Shown here one piece after another: positions 9,138-18,003 of a DNA stretch of 64,000 bases (position 1 is the first letter of the stretch; each line of letters begins with the position of its first letter). The stretch lies in contig CAXXSX010000002.1 in assembly GCA_963677165.2 (NCBI GenBank), positions 3,410,001 through 3,474,000 on the forward strand. Reading direction: 5' to 3'. Source of the DNA: JAFGXT01 sp963677165 (GTDB taxonomy: Bacteria > Verrucomicrobiota > Lentisphaeria > Victivallales > SZUA-371). Position numbers and translations under genes: made by a program. Under the pieces are notes generated by a model. That model was not told the DNA's origin, did not search any database, and saw only the letters and a program-made list of their open reading frames with translations.

Positions 9138-9224
9138 GGCATGAGGAGCACGAAGAGTTGATATAATGTTAGAAACGTTAGTTGAAAGTTACACGGGTAA
9201 ATCAATCTTCGTGCTCCTCATGCC
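9138..9224. repeat. Long inverted repeat (18-bp perfect arms)
   Basis: GGCATGAGGAGCACGAAG (9138-9155) is repeated inverted at 9207-9224 around a 51-base centre, and an imperfect extension reaches about 9131 and 9231. It could fold as a strong RNA hairpin ending the DUF4404 transcript, or be a small mobile or protein-binding element. No T-run follows, so a simple terminator is unlikely. Confidence 0.6.
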
Positions 9225-9252
9225 TTTCGGTGTGAAAAATTGACTGTACAAT

Positions 9253-9418
9253 TAGCCTGAGTAATTCATGAACTGATGGTGGTTTGCTGCAATCTGCTCA
9301 AAATGTGGCGCTTGCTAATCTCCTCAACGTAGCATTGCTACGCCTGCGGGATCATCAAAATCTTCCTTTTTGAGCATATTTTCGCATTCCATTCATTTTT
9401 TATGAATAAATCAGGTTA
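9253..9418. repeat. 166-bp nested inverted-repeat element upstream of trpB
   Basis: The outer arms TAGCCTGAGTAATTCATGAA (9253-9272) and 9399-9418 pair at about 15 of 20 positions. Inside them TGCTCAAAA (9295-9303) pairs perfectly with 9368-9376, and the core has a perfect 7-bp hairpin CGTAGCA/TGCTACG (9328-9342). No ORF fits the element. Its architecture suggests a MITE-like element or a structured RNA. It ends 97 bp before trpB. Confidence 0.6.
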
Positions 9419-9515
9419 GCTCATTATATTGTATTTCCTGAGAGCGGTTGAAAAATGTTGCTTCCATGGCATATTAACCTCTTACCAGGGAACATTATAT
9501 CGAAGGAAATTTAAT

Positions 9516-10727
9516 ATGAGCAATCAACAGGACTTTGTCGCAATGCCTGATGCGGAAGGTTATTTCGGCAAATACGGCGGACAATACATTCCGGAAAATC
9601 TCAAAAAGGCAATGGATGACATTGATAAAGCCTATAAAGAGATCATCAAGCGCGAAGACTTTCAGCAGGAACTACATGACCTGATGAAATATTATGTCGG
9701 ACGGCCCAGTCCGGTATACCACGCAACGCGTCTTACTGAATTATGCGGCGGTGCCCAGATTTATCTGAAACGCGAAGATCTTAATCATACCGGTGCGCAC
9801 AAGATCAATCATTGTATCGGTGAAGCTCTGCTGGCCCGTTACATGAAGAAGACCAAAGTGATTGCTGAAACCGGGGCAGGGCAGCATGGTGTGGCGCTGG
9901 CTACCGCTTGTGCTCTTGTAGGAATTCCCTGCGAAATCCACATGGGCGAGATTGATATTAAGAAAGAGCATCCGAATGTTTGCAAAATGAAACTGCTTGG
10001 CGCTACGCTGGTCTCTGTTACCCGTGGAACCAAAACGCTCAAAGACGCGGTTGACAGCGCGTTTGAAGAATACCTTCGCGATCCCGATAATTTTCTATAT
10101 GCGATTGGTTCGGTGGTTGGTCCGCATCCTTTCCCGATGATGGTGCGTGACTTTCAGAGCATTGTCGGACGTGAGGCTCGTGAACAGTTTCAGGAAATGA
10201 CCGGTTCTCTGCCTGACTACGTGATGGCATGTGTCGGCGGCGGCAGTAACGCGATCGGTATTTTTACCGCTTTCCTTGAAGATAAAGACGTAAAAATCAT
10301 TGGAGTTGAACCTTCCGGACGCGGACTTGATACGCCGGATCACGCGGCTTCAATCTCCAAAGGAACCGAAGGAGTTATTCACGGATTCAGATGTTATGTT
10401 CTTCAGGATGGAGAAGGTGAACCTCTGCCGGTCTATTCCATTGCGTCCGGTCTGGATTATCCGGGAGTTGGTCCGCAGCACTGTTATCTGAAAGATATTG
10501 AGCGGGTGGAGTATGTTACGGCTTCTGATAATGATTGTCTTAACGCGGTGGTAAAACTTTCGCGTTACGAAGGGATTATTCCGGCACTGGAAAGTGCCCA
10601 TGCGGTGGCTTACGCCATGAAACTGGCTCCGACCCTTAGTGCAGATACCAGTATTCTGATCAACTTGAGTGGTCGCGGCGATAAAGATCTTGATTTCATT
10701 ATCGATACGATTGGCGATCAGCTTTGA
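9516..10727 (+). CDS. trpB: Tryptophan synthase beta chain
   Basis: 403 residues. A PLP enzyme that condenses indole with serine. The PLP lysine is in HTGAHKINH, the ammonium/indole tunnel motif is AETGAGQHGVA, and the phosphate-binding loop is GGGSNAIG. The start is placed at the ATG at 9516 (MSNQQDFVAMPDAEGYFGKY) with ribosome site GAAGGA; an upstream in-frame ATG at 9429 would add a non-conserved tail. Full family length (TrpB1 type). No trpA or other trp gene lies next to it, so it is an orphan here. A repeat element lies in the upstream region and a terminator follows. Confidence 0.95.
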   Translation: MSNQQDFVAMPDAEGYFGKYGGQYIPENLKKAMDDIDKAYKEIIKREDFQQELHDLMKYYVGRPSPVYHATRLTELCGGAQIYLKREDLNHTGAHKINHCIGEALLARYMKKTKVIAETGAGQHGVALATACALVGIPCEIHMGEIDIKKEHPNVCKMKLLGATLVSVTRGTKTLKDAVDSAFEEYLRDPDNFLYAIGSVVGPHPFPMMVRDFQSIVGREAREQFQEMTGSLPDYVMACVGGGSNAIGIFTAFLEDKDVKIIGVEPSGRGLDTPDHAASISKGTEGVIHGFRCYVLQDGEGEPLPVYSIASGLDYPGVGPQHCYLKDIERVEYVTASDNDCLNAVVKLSRYEGIIPALESAHAVAYAMKLAPTLSADTSILINLSGRGDKDLDFIIDTIGDQL

Positions 10728-10748
10728 GTTAATAAAAATATTACTTCT

Positions 10749-10783
10749 GGCGGGACTAGTTTTGGGATATCCCGCTTTTTTTT
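10749..10783 (+). terminator. Rho-independent terminator of trpB
   Basis: Stem GCGGGA (10750-10755) with TCCCGC (10770-10775), followed by eight T. Confidence 0.8.
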
Positions 10784-10792
10784 ATTCTTCTC

Positions 10793-10838
10793 TTGACAAA
10801 TAATATTCGTTGATATATAATTTAGTTAACCGGTTAAC
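10793..10838 (+). promoter_or_regulatory. Consensus promoter with LacI-type operator, cassette 2
   Basis: -35 TTGACA (10793-10798), 17-bp spacer, -10 TATAAT (10816-10821): both boxes are perfect consensus. A perfect 14-bp palindrome, GTTAACCGGTTAAC (10825-10838), covers the transcription start. It has the CG centre of LacI operators and should allow autorepression. Confidence 0.85.
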
Positions 10839-10868
10839 GGGATTAATAAAACCGACAAAGGATTATTG

Positions 10869-11906
10869 ATGGCAAAAGTAACGTTGAAACAGATAGCTGA
10901 AAAGGCGAATACAAGCAAAGTAGCAGTATCACTAGTATTGAATTCCAAGCAATATCACCGAGTATCCAAAGAAACTCGTGCACGCATAGAGCAGGTTGCC
11001 AGAGAGCTGAACTACCGACCGAATCTTCAGGCGCAGAGTCTGGCGTTGGGACGGACAAATAATATTGCCGTTACCGTTCATAGTATGACGCCATTTTATC
11101 AGGAATACATCAGGCGGTTGAATAAATATTTTGATGAGATGGGACTTATTATTTTTCCGTTTGAGACTTATTCGGATCCTCAGCGTGAAGATAAAGTGTT
11201 GAAAATTATCAATCAGGGGATGTTTGACGGTTGTATATGTCTTGAATACAATAATGGAAATCGTGCCCTTTACGATTCTCCGGTATTTCAAGTACCGACC
11301 ATTTGCCGGGGCTGGAATATGCTGGATTCATATCCCAATAATATGCTGAGGATTAACTATCGTAGTTCGATTGATAAGCTTTTTGCTCATTTGGAAGCGG
11401 AAGGTTGGCGGAATTTAAGTATTGTCGCTGATTCTATGAGCAAAGATGAATCTTCTCCTGATCCGGTACGCAGCAGTATTTACCTTGATTTGCTTGGGAA
11501 ATATAACATTACCAGCAGCGATGAGACCTGGATTAAGATTCCGACCGCAACACCCGATTATATGAATTATGTTTTCGAAAAAACGATTGAAACAATTTCG
11601 AAATACCCTGATATTGATGCTATGATTGTTCAAAATGCGTCGGAAGTTCCGGCGGTTTATAAAGCGTTGCGACAGTGTGGGAAAAATATTGGACAGGACA
11701 TTGCGGTGGCTACATTCGACAGGGTTCCTGTGCTGAATTACCTGGAACCGGCAGTTACACATATTTTCGAACCGGCAGACCAGATCGCCGAAAAACTGGC
11801 AAGCGGTTTGCAGAGGTTGCTGAAAAATAATAAGGAAGATGTTTTTGACGGCAGTCATGAAATTGCGACAGAGCTTGCCGTGATGCCGTCGACTTTGAAA
11901 CGATGA
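10869..11906 (+). CDS. LacI-family transcriptional regulator, cassette 2
   Basis: 345 residues. HTH MAKVTLKQIAEKANTSKVAV, then SLVLNSKQYHRVSKETR and the hinge LNYRPNLQAQSLALGRTN; the effector domain follows. The ATG at 10869 is used rather than the TTG three bases upstream. It probably senses a sugar released by the cassette 2 enzymes and represses its own promoter. The pseudopilin starts 33 bp after its stop. Confidence 0.9.
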   Translation: MAKVTLKQIAEKANTSKVAVSLVLNSKQYHRVSKETRARIEQVARELNYRPNLQAQSLALGRTNNIAVTVHSMTPFYQEYIRRLNKYFDEMGLIIFPFETYSDPQREDKVLKIINQGMFDGCICLEYNNGNRALYDSPVFQVPTICRGWNMLDSYPNNMLRINYRSSIDKLFAHLEAEGWRNLSIVADSMSKDESSPDPVRSSIYLDLLGKYNITSSDETWIKIPTATPDYMNYVFEKTIETISKYPDIDAMIVQNASEVPAVYKALRQCGKNIGQDIAVATFDRVPVLNYLEPAVTHIFEPADQIAEKLASGLQRLLKNNKEDVFDGSHEIATELAVMPSTLKR

Positions 11907-11939
11907 TTCGATTTATATAATAAACAGGGAGAAAGACGA

Positions 11940-12677
11940 ATGAAAAGAAATCACTCAAAAAGTCCAGATAATTTTACACTCATCGAGCTTCTGGTGGTGA
12001 TAGCGATTATCGCTATTCTTGCCAGTATGCTGCTGCCAGCCCTGGGCAAGGCCAGGGATCGCGCCAAAATAATTAGTTGTGCGTCCAACCAAAAACAGAT
12101 TGGTACTGCCATGCTACTATATTACAGCGACTACGATTCATACCCAATTCGAGCCTATAAAACAGAATCCGATACATGTTATTATAATTACCAGGGGCAC
12201 AACAACTCCTATATGTTTGGTCTCGGCCTGTTGCATCATAAAAACTATGTAGCTACTCCTCTGGATAAGATGATTTTCTGGTGTCCAGCAGATAAGAGTC
12301 AAAGAAATCCCCCAACGAGAATTCAACGGTCACAATTTAATGCTTCAAATAGCAGCGGCATGAGTTATCGCTACTCATGGCCTCGGCTAATTCAGTCCGG
12401 GCTTGGCTTTACTAGCGGACGTTATAAAAGGCAGGTACCTCAGCCCAGCAGAATAGGATTGGTCGTTGACAATTATGGTGGTGATCAAAATTATTACAAC
12501 CGCGCTACATACGGTAATCATATTAAAACTGCTAACGTTTTATTTTATGACATGCATGTTAGTAATGAGCTTAGTGCCAACCCTGCCAACTGGGCGTATT
12601 ACGGCAATATTTTCATCGAGAACGACGCAGAATATATTGCTAAGTATATGGGGACTCTTACTACAACTCCTAATTAA
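11940..12677 (+). CDS. Prepilin-like (pseudopilin) protein, cassette 2
   Basis: 245 residues. A somewhat longer leader (MKRNHSKSPDN) precedes FTLIELLVVIAIIAILASML; LPALGKARDRAKIISCASNQ follows. It ends in the same family of C-terminal domain, though the DGH motif is degenerate (ANVLFYDMHVSNEL). The residue before the cleavage Phe is Asn rather than Gly. It should be an inner-membrane-anchored, periplasm-facing minor-pilin-like protein. It lies between the LacI gene and a secreted BNR protein. Confidence 0.85.
   Translation: MKRNHSKSPDNFTLIELLVVIAIIAILASMLLPALGKARDRAKIISCASNQKQIGTAMLLYYSDYDSYPIRAYKTESDTCYYNYQGHNNSYMFGLGLLHHKNYVATPLDKMIFWCPADKSQRNPPTRIQRSQFNASNSSGMSYRYSWPRLIQSGLGFTSGRYKRQVPQPSRIGLVVDNYGGDQNYYNRATYGNHIKTANVLFYDMHVSNELSANPANWAYYGNIFIENDAEYIAKYMGTLTTTPN
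12000..12016 (+). repeat. Coding palindrome in pseudopilin 2
   Basis: ATAGCGATTATCGCTAT is a perfect 8-bp inverted repeat around one base. It matches the position of the palindromes in the three other pseudopilins. Confidence 0.7.
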
Positions 12678-12743
12678 TTCGTAATGACCGACAAGATAAA
12701 TATCTTAAAATTCAACATAACTTCATATAAAGGGACAAATTAT

Positions 12744-14894
12744 ATGTTAAAAAATGTTTTTAAAGGATTTCTAATGCTGGCGACCGTTGCTGCGGGCAGT
12801 AGTGTTATCGCAGATTCCTGGATTCAGGTTGGACCTGGCGGAGGCGGACGTTTTCGTTTGCCGGAAGTGTCATGTGATGGAAATAAAGCTATGATCGCGA
12901 CGGATATGGGGTCATATTTCCATGGCGAAATAGGAGAGGGCAAAAGTAAGTTTACCATAGGTTCAAGGCATACGAATGGCGGATACTATAAAGGCGGTTT
13001 CTTCTATCATCCGACACGTCCGGAGCTCGTGTTCAGTGGATCTTCCAGTACATTTTCGATCAGTACTGATGGCGGAAAAAACTGGACCGTTCTTGCAGGA
13101 GAATGGGATACCAATGGTTCGAGATTTGTCGGACCATCTCTGGTTGTATTTTCTCCATATAAACCGGACTTGGGGTATGCATGGTTTGAAAACCATAGAA
13201 GCAAATTGCCTCCAATGCTGTTTAAGTCTGACGATGCGGGAAAAACCTGGATGAAGCAAAGTTTTATGCCTGAAAACAAAGGTTTTTTACAAAGCATCTT
13301 TTTTAAACAGGACGGTTCGTCTTTGTGGGGATTTGAAAAGGCGATTATGAATATGGTTTACGGTACAAATGAATTAGTCGTCGTTAAAGAGCTGACGGGG
13401 GCGGATAAATTAAAGGCGCTTTCAGGAACAGAAAAGGAGTTGTACGCGCCGGTAAATGTTAACCGCCAGGGTTATGTGCTCGTTTCAGATGACGCGGGTA
13501 AATCATGGAATAAAAAAGTATTAGGTAAAGGCTATAGTTTCTCATATTTCAAGGCTGCTGCTGATAAGCCGGGAAAAGCATACTTTGTCCATAGTGTTCC
13601 GGGCGGAGCTACAAAGGATGATGTAAAAGGACGAACCGTATATAAAACAGAGGATGGGTTTAATACCTGGAAGCCGGTATTATTTCGTTATATAAAAATG
13701 GCCAACTTTAACATCAAAAATCCGGTATGGACATCTGACGCGTGGGGGTGGGGAGTGAGTCCGCAGGGACTGGCGGTTTGCAGAAACAACAGTGATATTG
13801 TCATTACCTCGGACTGTACCCAGGCATATTTGACGCGTGACGGTGGTAAGTCATGGGAGACGCTGGCGTGTAAAACTTCCGGTTCCGTCAAGACCCAGGA
13901 GGGCGGCATGCCGGTAATGTCGGCATATAATTACTATATTGACCCTCATAATTATCAAAATCGTTATATCGCGATGAATGATTTCTGCAACTGGTTTAGC
14001 TATGATGGCAATAAGACATGGGCTCAGTATAATAAGGGAAACCCATATCCCCATAATGTATATACAATGGAGATTGATCCGGATAAGCCCGGACGTATTT
14101 GGGCCGGTTCATGTAAGAACCATGATCTTCCGCATTGGAAATGGCTGAATAAAAGAAGAAGACTTCTTGATCTTGGAACGGTTATGGTTTCTGATGATTA
14201 CGGAAAATCATGGAATATTCCTTCGGAAGATTGCGGGCTCCCCAAAGGCAACGTGCCAGGAGTTGCCCTTGATCCCAAATCGCCGGTTGATTCTCGGCAT
14301 CTTTGGGCGGCTGTTTGGAACAAGGGATTTTTTGCCAGTACTGACGGCGGTAATACCTGGGTGGAAAAGAATAACGGTATTTCCAAGTATAATAAAAGAG
14401 CTTTTAAGATTAAATATGATAAATTTGGCAGATTATGGGGCATTACGTCATTAAATGGCGGTGCGCTTTATCTGAGCAAAGACCGTGGGGAGAATTGGAA
14501 ATTCGCATTCAGAAGAAGAGGAGTTGAGATATTTACTGGTATAACGATTGATGATAAAGATGAGAATGTTGTATATGCCTCGGCATTGGTAAACTACTCC
14601 GCTAAAAAAGGCGGTGGTATATGGAAAAGTGTTGATGGGGGAAAGACATGGGCTCCGTCCCTTGAAGGTGTTTCCTGCTGGGGCGTATATATTCATCCCC
14701 AAAACAAGGATTTACTGGTTGCTTGTATCAATGATAAAGGTTTGCTTATTAGTCGCGATGCGGGGAAAAGTTGGAAAGAGATAGAGGACTTCCCAGCAAA
14801 AGTTCCAATTGGCGTTACTTTTGATCCGAAAAATTCTGAGACTGTATATATCAGTTGTTTCGGCAGCAGTATCTGGAAAGGAACGATTAAATGA
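12744..14894 (+). CDS. Secreted BNR/Asp-box beta-propeller protein, cassette 2
   Basis: 716 residues from the ATG at 12744 (ribosome site AAAGGGA). A signal peptide (GFLMLATVAAGSSVIA) is followed by a two-propeller-sized region with at least eight Asp boxes, for example STDGGKNWTV, SDDAGKSWN, TRDGGKSWETL, SDDYGKSWN, STDGGNTW, SVDGGKTW and SRDAGKSW. This architecture is found in GH74-like xyloglucanases and sialidase-like proteins; the catalytic type could not be settled. It is probably exported to act on a glycan. The stop overlaps the next start (ATGA), showing tight coupling with the DUF4380-like gene. Confidence 0.75.
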   Translation: MLKNVFKGFLMLATVAAGSSVIADSWIQVGPGGGGRFRLPEVSCDGNKAMIATDMGSYFHGEIGEGKSKFTIGSRHTNGGYYKGGFFYHPTRPELVFSGSSSTFSISTDGGKNWTVLAGEWDTNGSRFVGPSLVVFSPYKPDLGYAWFENHRSKLPPMLFKSDDAGKTWMKQSFMPENKGFLQSIFFKQDGSSLWGFEKAIMNMVYGTNELVVVKELTGADKLKALSGTEKELYAPVNVNRQGYVLVSDDAGKSWNKKVLGKGYSFSYFKAAADKPGKAYFVHSVPGGATKDDVKGRTVYKTEDGFNTWKPVLFRYIKMANFNIKNPVWTSDAWGWGVSPQGLAVCRNNSDIVITSDCTQAYLTRDGGKSWETLACKTSGSVKTQEGGMPVMSAYNYYIDPHNYQNRYIAMNDFCNWFSYDGNKTWAQYNKGNPYPHNVYTMEIDPDKPGRIWAGSCKNHDLPHWKWLNKRRRLLDLGTVMVSDDYGKSWNIPSEDCGLPKGNVPGVALDPKSPVDSRHLWAAVWNKGFFASTDGGNTWVEKNNGISKYNKRAFKIKYDKFGRLWGITSLNGGALYLSKDRGENWKFAFRRRGVEIFTGITIDDKDENVVYASALVNYSAKKGGGIWKSVDGGKTWAPSLEGVSCWGVYIHPQNKDLLVACINDKGLLISRDAGKSWKEIEDFPAKVPIGVTFDPKNSETVYISCFGSSIWKGTIK

Positions 14895-15823
14895 GGCGGT
14901 GCCGTTCAATTAAATTAATTGCTGCAGTTCTGGTCACGATGGTAGTTGTTACCGTCGCTACTGCCGAAGATATCAAGTTAAACAATGGAAAAGTTGAGCT
15001 GACTTTCTCCACTGCATACGGACGGATCATGAGTTTCCATCAGATTGGCCAGCCGAATGTGTTGTGGAACAATGATAACAATCTCAGGCTTCCTTACCTG
15101 CGGGGATACCCGAATCACGGAGGAGACAAAGTATGGTTGGTGTCGCAGAAGAGCCGTAGTAAATTATATGGTAAACGCCTACCTGATCCTTATATTGACG
15201 GCAAAGCGTGGACCGTTGTCGAGAAATCTAAAAGATCCGTTACGGTTCAAAGTGTTGAAAGTCCGGTTCTGGAAATTGTTGTACAACGTAAAATTACGCT
15301 GGACGCTCAGAAGCCAGTTGTGGTAATCGAAAACAGGCTGACCTGTAACAAACAACTTTCTGTGCCGGTCTATATCTGGCAGGTCTCTCAGGTACGTCGT
15401 CCGGAGTTTTTTTTTATGGGACTGTGCAAAGTCGCACCTCCAGAAAAGGCGTATTCTCGTTATCGGAATAACAAATCCAAATCGAAAATTAGTAACCAGG
15501 GGGATGCTTTGAAAATTGTTCTCCCGGCTGACGGCTGGGATAAAATCAACGCCTGGGGAAATTGGCTGGCGGCGGTTGTTGGAAATCAGCTTTTTGTCCA
15601 GATCGGCAGTTACGATTCAACTGAAAAATATGCGGATAATAGTACGGCTCAGGTGTACTGTAACGAGTATTACATAGAGATGGAAACGTTGTCGCCCTGT
15701 AGGAGCGTCGTTCCGGGAACAACTCTTCGCAACCGGATCGTCTGGGGATTGCTTACCCGTGGGCCTGGCAATGAAATAAAACAGATTAAGGATTTTGTAT
15801 CAGAAAATGGTATCACCAAATAA
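14891..15823 (+). CDS. DUF4380-like (aldose-epimerase-fold) exported protein
   Basis: 310 residues. A signal peptide (KLIAAVLVTMVVVTVATA) is followed by a galactose-mutarotase-like beta-sandwich: LNNGKVELTFSTAYGRIMSF, then PNVLWNN and IENRLTCNKQLSVPVYIW. It resembles DUF4380, whose members accompany glycan-use genes; a carbohydrate-binding or mutarotase role is inferred. It overlaps the upstream propeller gene by 4 bases (ATGA), and its 3' end overlaps the next gene by 17 bases. Confidence 0.6.
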   Translation: MRRCRSIKLIAAVLVTMVVVTVATAEDIKLNNGKVELTFSTAYGRIMSFHQIGQPNVLWNNDNNLRLPYLRGYPNHGGDKVWLVSQKSRSKLYGKRLPDPYIDGKAWTVVEKSKRSVTVQSVESPVLEIVVQRKITLDAQKPVVVIENRLTCNKQLSVPVYIWQVSQVRRPEFFFMGLCKVAPPEKAYSRYRNNKSKSKISNQGDALKIVLPADGWDKINAWGNWLAAVVGNQLFVQIGSYDSTEKYADNSTAQVYCNEYYIEMETLSPCRSVVPGTTLRNRIVWGLLTRGPGNEIKQIKDFVSENGITK

Positions 15824-17948
15824 TAACTGGCAGCAGGTAACGCCCGGCGGTGGTGGCAGGCTGATGTGGTGTTCCGCTTCTCCGCATGACCGGAATATGA
15901 TGATATGTTGCGGTGATATGGGCGGTGTTTTTCGCAGTGAAGACCGGGGCGAAAACTGGGTGTTTTGTCCGGCAGTGGAGGTTGAGCGTGTCTGTCACTG
16001 TAACGGAAGTTCTCCGTGGGAATATGTTATTGATCGTGCTGGAGAAATTTGGACCGGATCAAGAACGCGCGGTATGCTGAAAAGTTGTGACTACGGCAGA
16101 AGCTGGAAACGTATTCCAGGACCGTGGGATCAACTTAAAGTGCTTGACTGGCATCATGCGACTGGACCGGAATTTGTCAGATTTTCAACAAAGGATTCCA
16201 GTTATGCGATTGCGGCTTGGAACCGTTATGGAGATAACAGCGAAAAAAGGCTTTATTATTCTACTGACAGCGGCGATTCCTGGAATTTACTGAAGAGTGA
16301 TATTTCTGATACGATCAAAGAAATCGCGTTTGAAAGTGAATCAATTGCGGTTGCGGTCTGTGAAAAAAGTTTTTTGCGATTTGACCTGTCAGCCGGCACA
16401 ACGGAATTTGAACAGTTAAAGCATAAAATAGCCGCCGCGTGCTGGAGCCAGGATAAGGTTTATATGACTGTTGACAAAGAGCCCGGAATGGGGCTGTATT
16501 GTTTGAACTTATGTGACTATTTAGTTTATAAAATAGATATTTCGTTGAACAGTGAATACTCCTGGGTTACTTGTGTTTCCGCGTGCCGTACTGATTCAAG
16601 TACTGTTTACGTCGGTCTCAAAGGAAATACCGAACTTGAAGGTGATTCAATCAGTACCGCTGTACGTAGTATAGACGGTGGAAAAACATGGCAGCAGGTA
16701 CTGTTTCGCAATCCTGAACAGAAACAGTTCAATATCAGCCCGGACCGCTGGACAACCGGTTTATGGGGCTGGCAGACTCCGCCTTGGTCTTTGAATGTGG
16801 ACTATCTTGATTCGAGCCGGGTTGCTTTCTCTGATTTTACTATGTGCGGAATATCCGATAATGCCGGCGAGAGCTGGAATATCGTATCCGGCAAACCTGT
16901 ACTAAATGGACTGGTTCCGGCTGGCGGACCTCAAATGCTGACAGGATGGAATTATTACATCAGATCAAGCGATATTCATTATGCTGCGACAACTGATTTC
17001 ACCGGATGGATGAGCCCAAACGGTGGCGCCGACTGGAAATATTGTCCGCCGTGCAACGCTCCATGGCACAACAATATCTATGCGTTGGCGTTTATTCCAA
17101 ATCGGCCCGGATTGGTTTTCGGTGCTGCCTCTTTAAAACATGATCTACCGTACTGGCACCATATGGTTTCCCGTGAGTCCCGTCCCGAATTGTGGCGAGG
17201 AGGGGTGATCGTTTCCGAAGATGGCGGAGAATCATGGAACCACCTGGAGCCGGATAAGGTCGGGCTTCCGGACCTTCCGACAACCGATATTTATTATGAT
17301 GAATCCGGCAATACGCTTTATATTGCAATGGTTGGCGGGGGAGTGTATAAAAGTAATGATCTGGGAAATTCCTGGCAGGAATTTAATGGAGGACTTTCAG
17401 AAAAGAACTATAACGCATTACGGTTGTGCGTAAATCATGCCGGACTACTTTATCTGGTGGTTACTACAGCATGGGATGCCGTTACTGAAACAGTGATCTC
17501 TGGAGAAATTTATCGTATGGCTGCTGATGCATGGGAACAAATCGATTTGCCCCAAGAACTGGTTTTTCCGGTTGATATCGAGTTTTCTCAGAATGATACA
17601 GCTATGTATGTTTCGTGTTTTCAGCTTTGGCGTGAACTCATCAGGCATGGAAAGGGGGCATACGGTATGCCGGGGCTCTGGCGGCTTGACAAAGACGGCG
17701 TAAACGAGATGATCTATTCCGGTTCCCCAGTGTATTGTACGAAATTTGTACCTGGTTCGGAAAAGCGTATGCTGCTTTGTACCAGTGATGATGGTGCTCA
17801 TATAAGTGATGATGGTGGGGTGTCCTGGAATCGAATTAGTGATTTGCCGCCGGGGAATATCCATTCTGCTACATTTGATCCGGATAATCCGACAGATGTC
17901 TATCTGACGACTTTTGGACAGGGTGTTTGGCGCGGGGGGATTGACTAA
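15807..17948 (+). CDS. BNR/Asp-box beta-propeller protein without signal peptide, cassette 2
   Basis: 713 residues from the ATG at 15807. It begins MVSPNNNWQQVTPGGGGRLM and is clearly paralogous to the secreted propeller at 12744 (WIQVGPGGGGRFR), with Asp boxes SEDRGENW, STDSGDSWN, SIDGGKTW, SDNAGESWN, SEDGGESWN, SNDLGNSW and SDDGGVSWN. It has no signal peptide and is Cys-rich (CCGDMGG, CHCNG), which fits a cytoplasmic location. It may degrade imported oligosaccharides released by its secreted paralogue. The function is inferred from context. Confidence 0.7.
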   Translation: MVSPNNNWQQVTPGGGGRLMWCSASPHDRNMMICCGDMGGVFRSEDRGENWVFCPAVEVERVCHCNGSSPWEYVIDRAGEIWTGSRTRGMLKSCDYGRSWKRIPGPWDQLKVLDWHHATGPEFVRFSTKDSSYAIAAWNRYGDNSEKRLYYSTDSGDSWNLLKSDISDTIKEIAFESESIAVAVCEKSFLRFDLSAGTTEFEQLKHKIAAACWSQDKVYMTVDKEPGMGLYCLNLCDYLVYKIDISLNSEYSWVTCVSACRTDSSTVYVGLKGNTELEGDSISTAVRSIDGGKTWQQVLFRNPEQKQFNISPDRWTTGLWGWQTPPWSLNVDYLDSSRVAFSDFTMCGISDNAGESWNIVSGKPVLNGLVPAGGPQMLTGWNYYIRSSDIHYAATTDFTGWMSPNGGADWKYCPPCNAPWHNNIYALAFIPNRPGLVFGAASLKHDLPYWHHMVSRESRPELWRGGVIVSEDGGESWNHLEPDKVGLPDLPTTDIYYDESGNTLYIAMVGGGVYKSNDLGNSWQEFNGGLSEKNYNALRLCVNHAGLLYLVVTTAWDAVTETVISGEIYRMAADAWEQIDLPQELVFPVDIEFSQNDTAMYVSCFQLWRELIRHGKGAYGMPGLWRLDKDGVNEMIYSGSPVYCTKFVPGSEKRMLLCTSDDGAHISDDGGVSWNRISDLPPGNIHSATFDPDNPTDVYLTTFGQGVWRGGID

Positions 17949-18003
17949 TTCCTGATGGCTTATACAGTATACTACTAAACCAGCAGAATGGAGAAAAGGT
18001 AAT

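Noticed and set aside
9429..9515. N-terminal extension of trpB
   Set aside because: The added 29 residues do not fit TrpB, and the ATG at 9516 has a good ribosome site.
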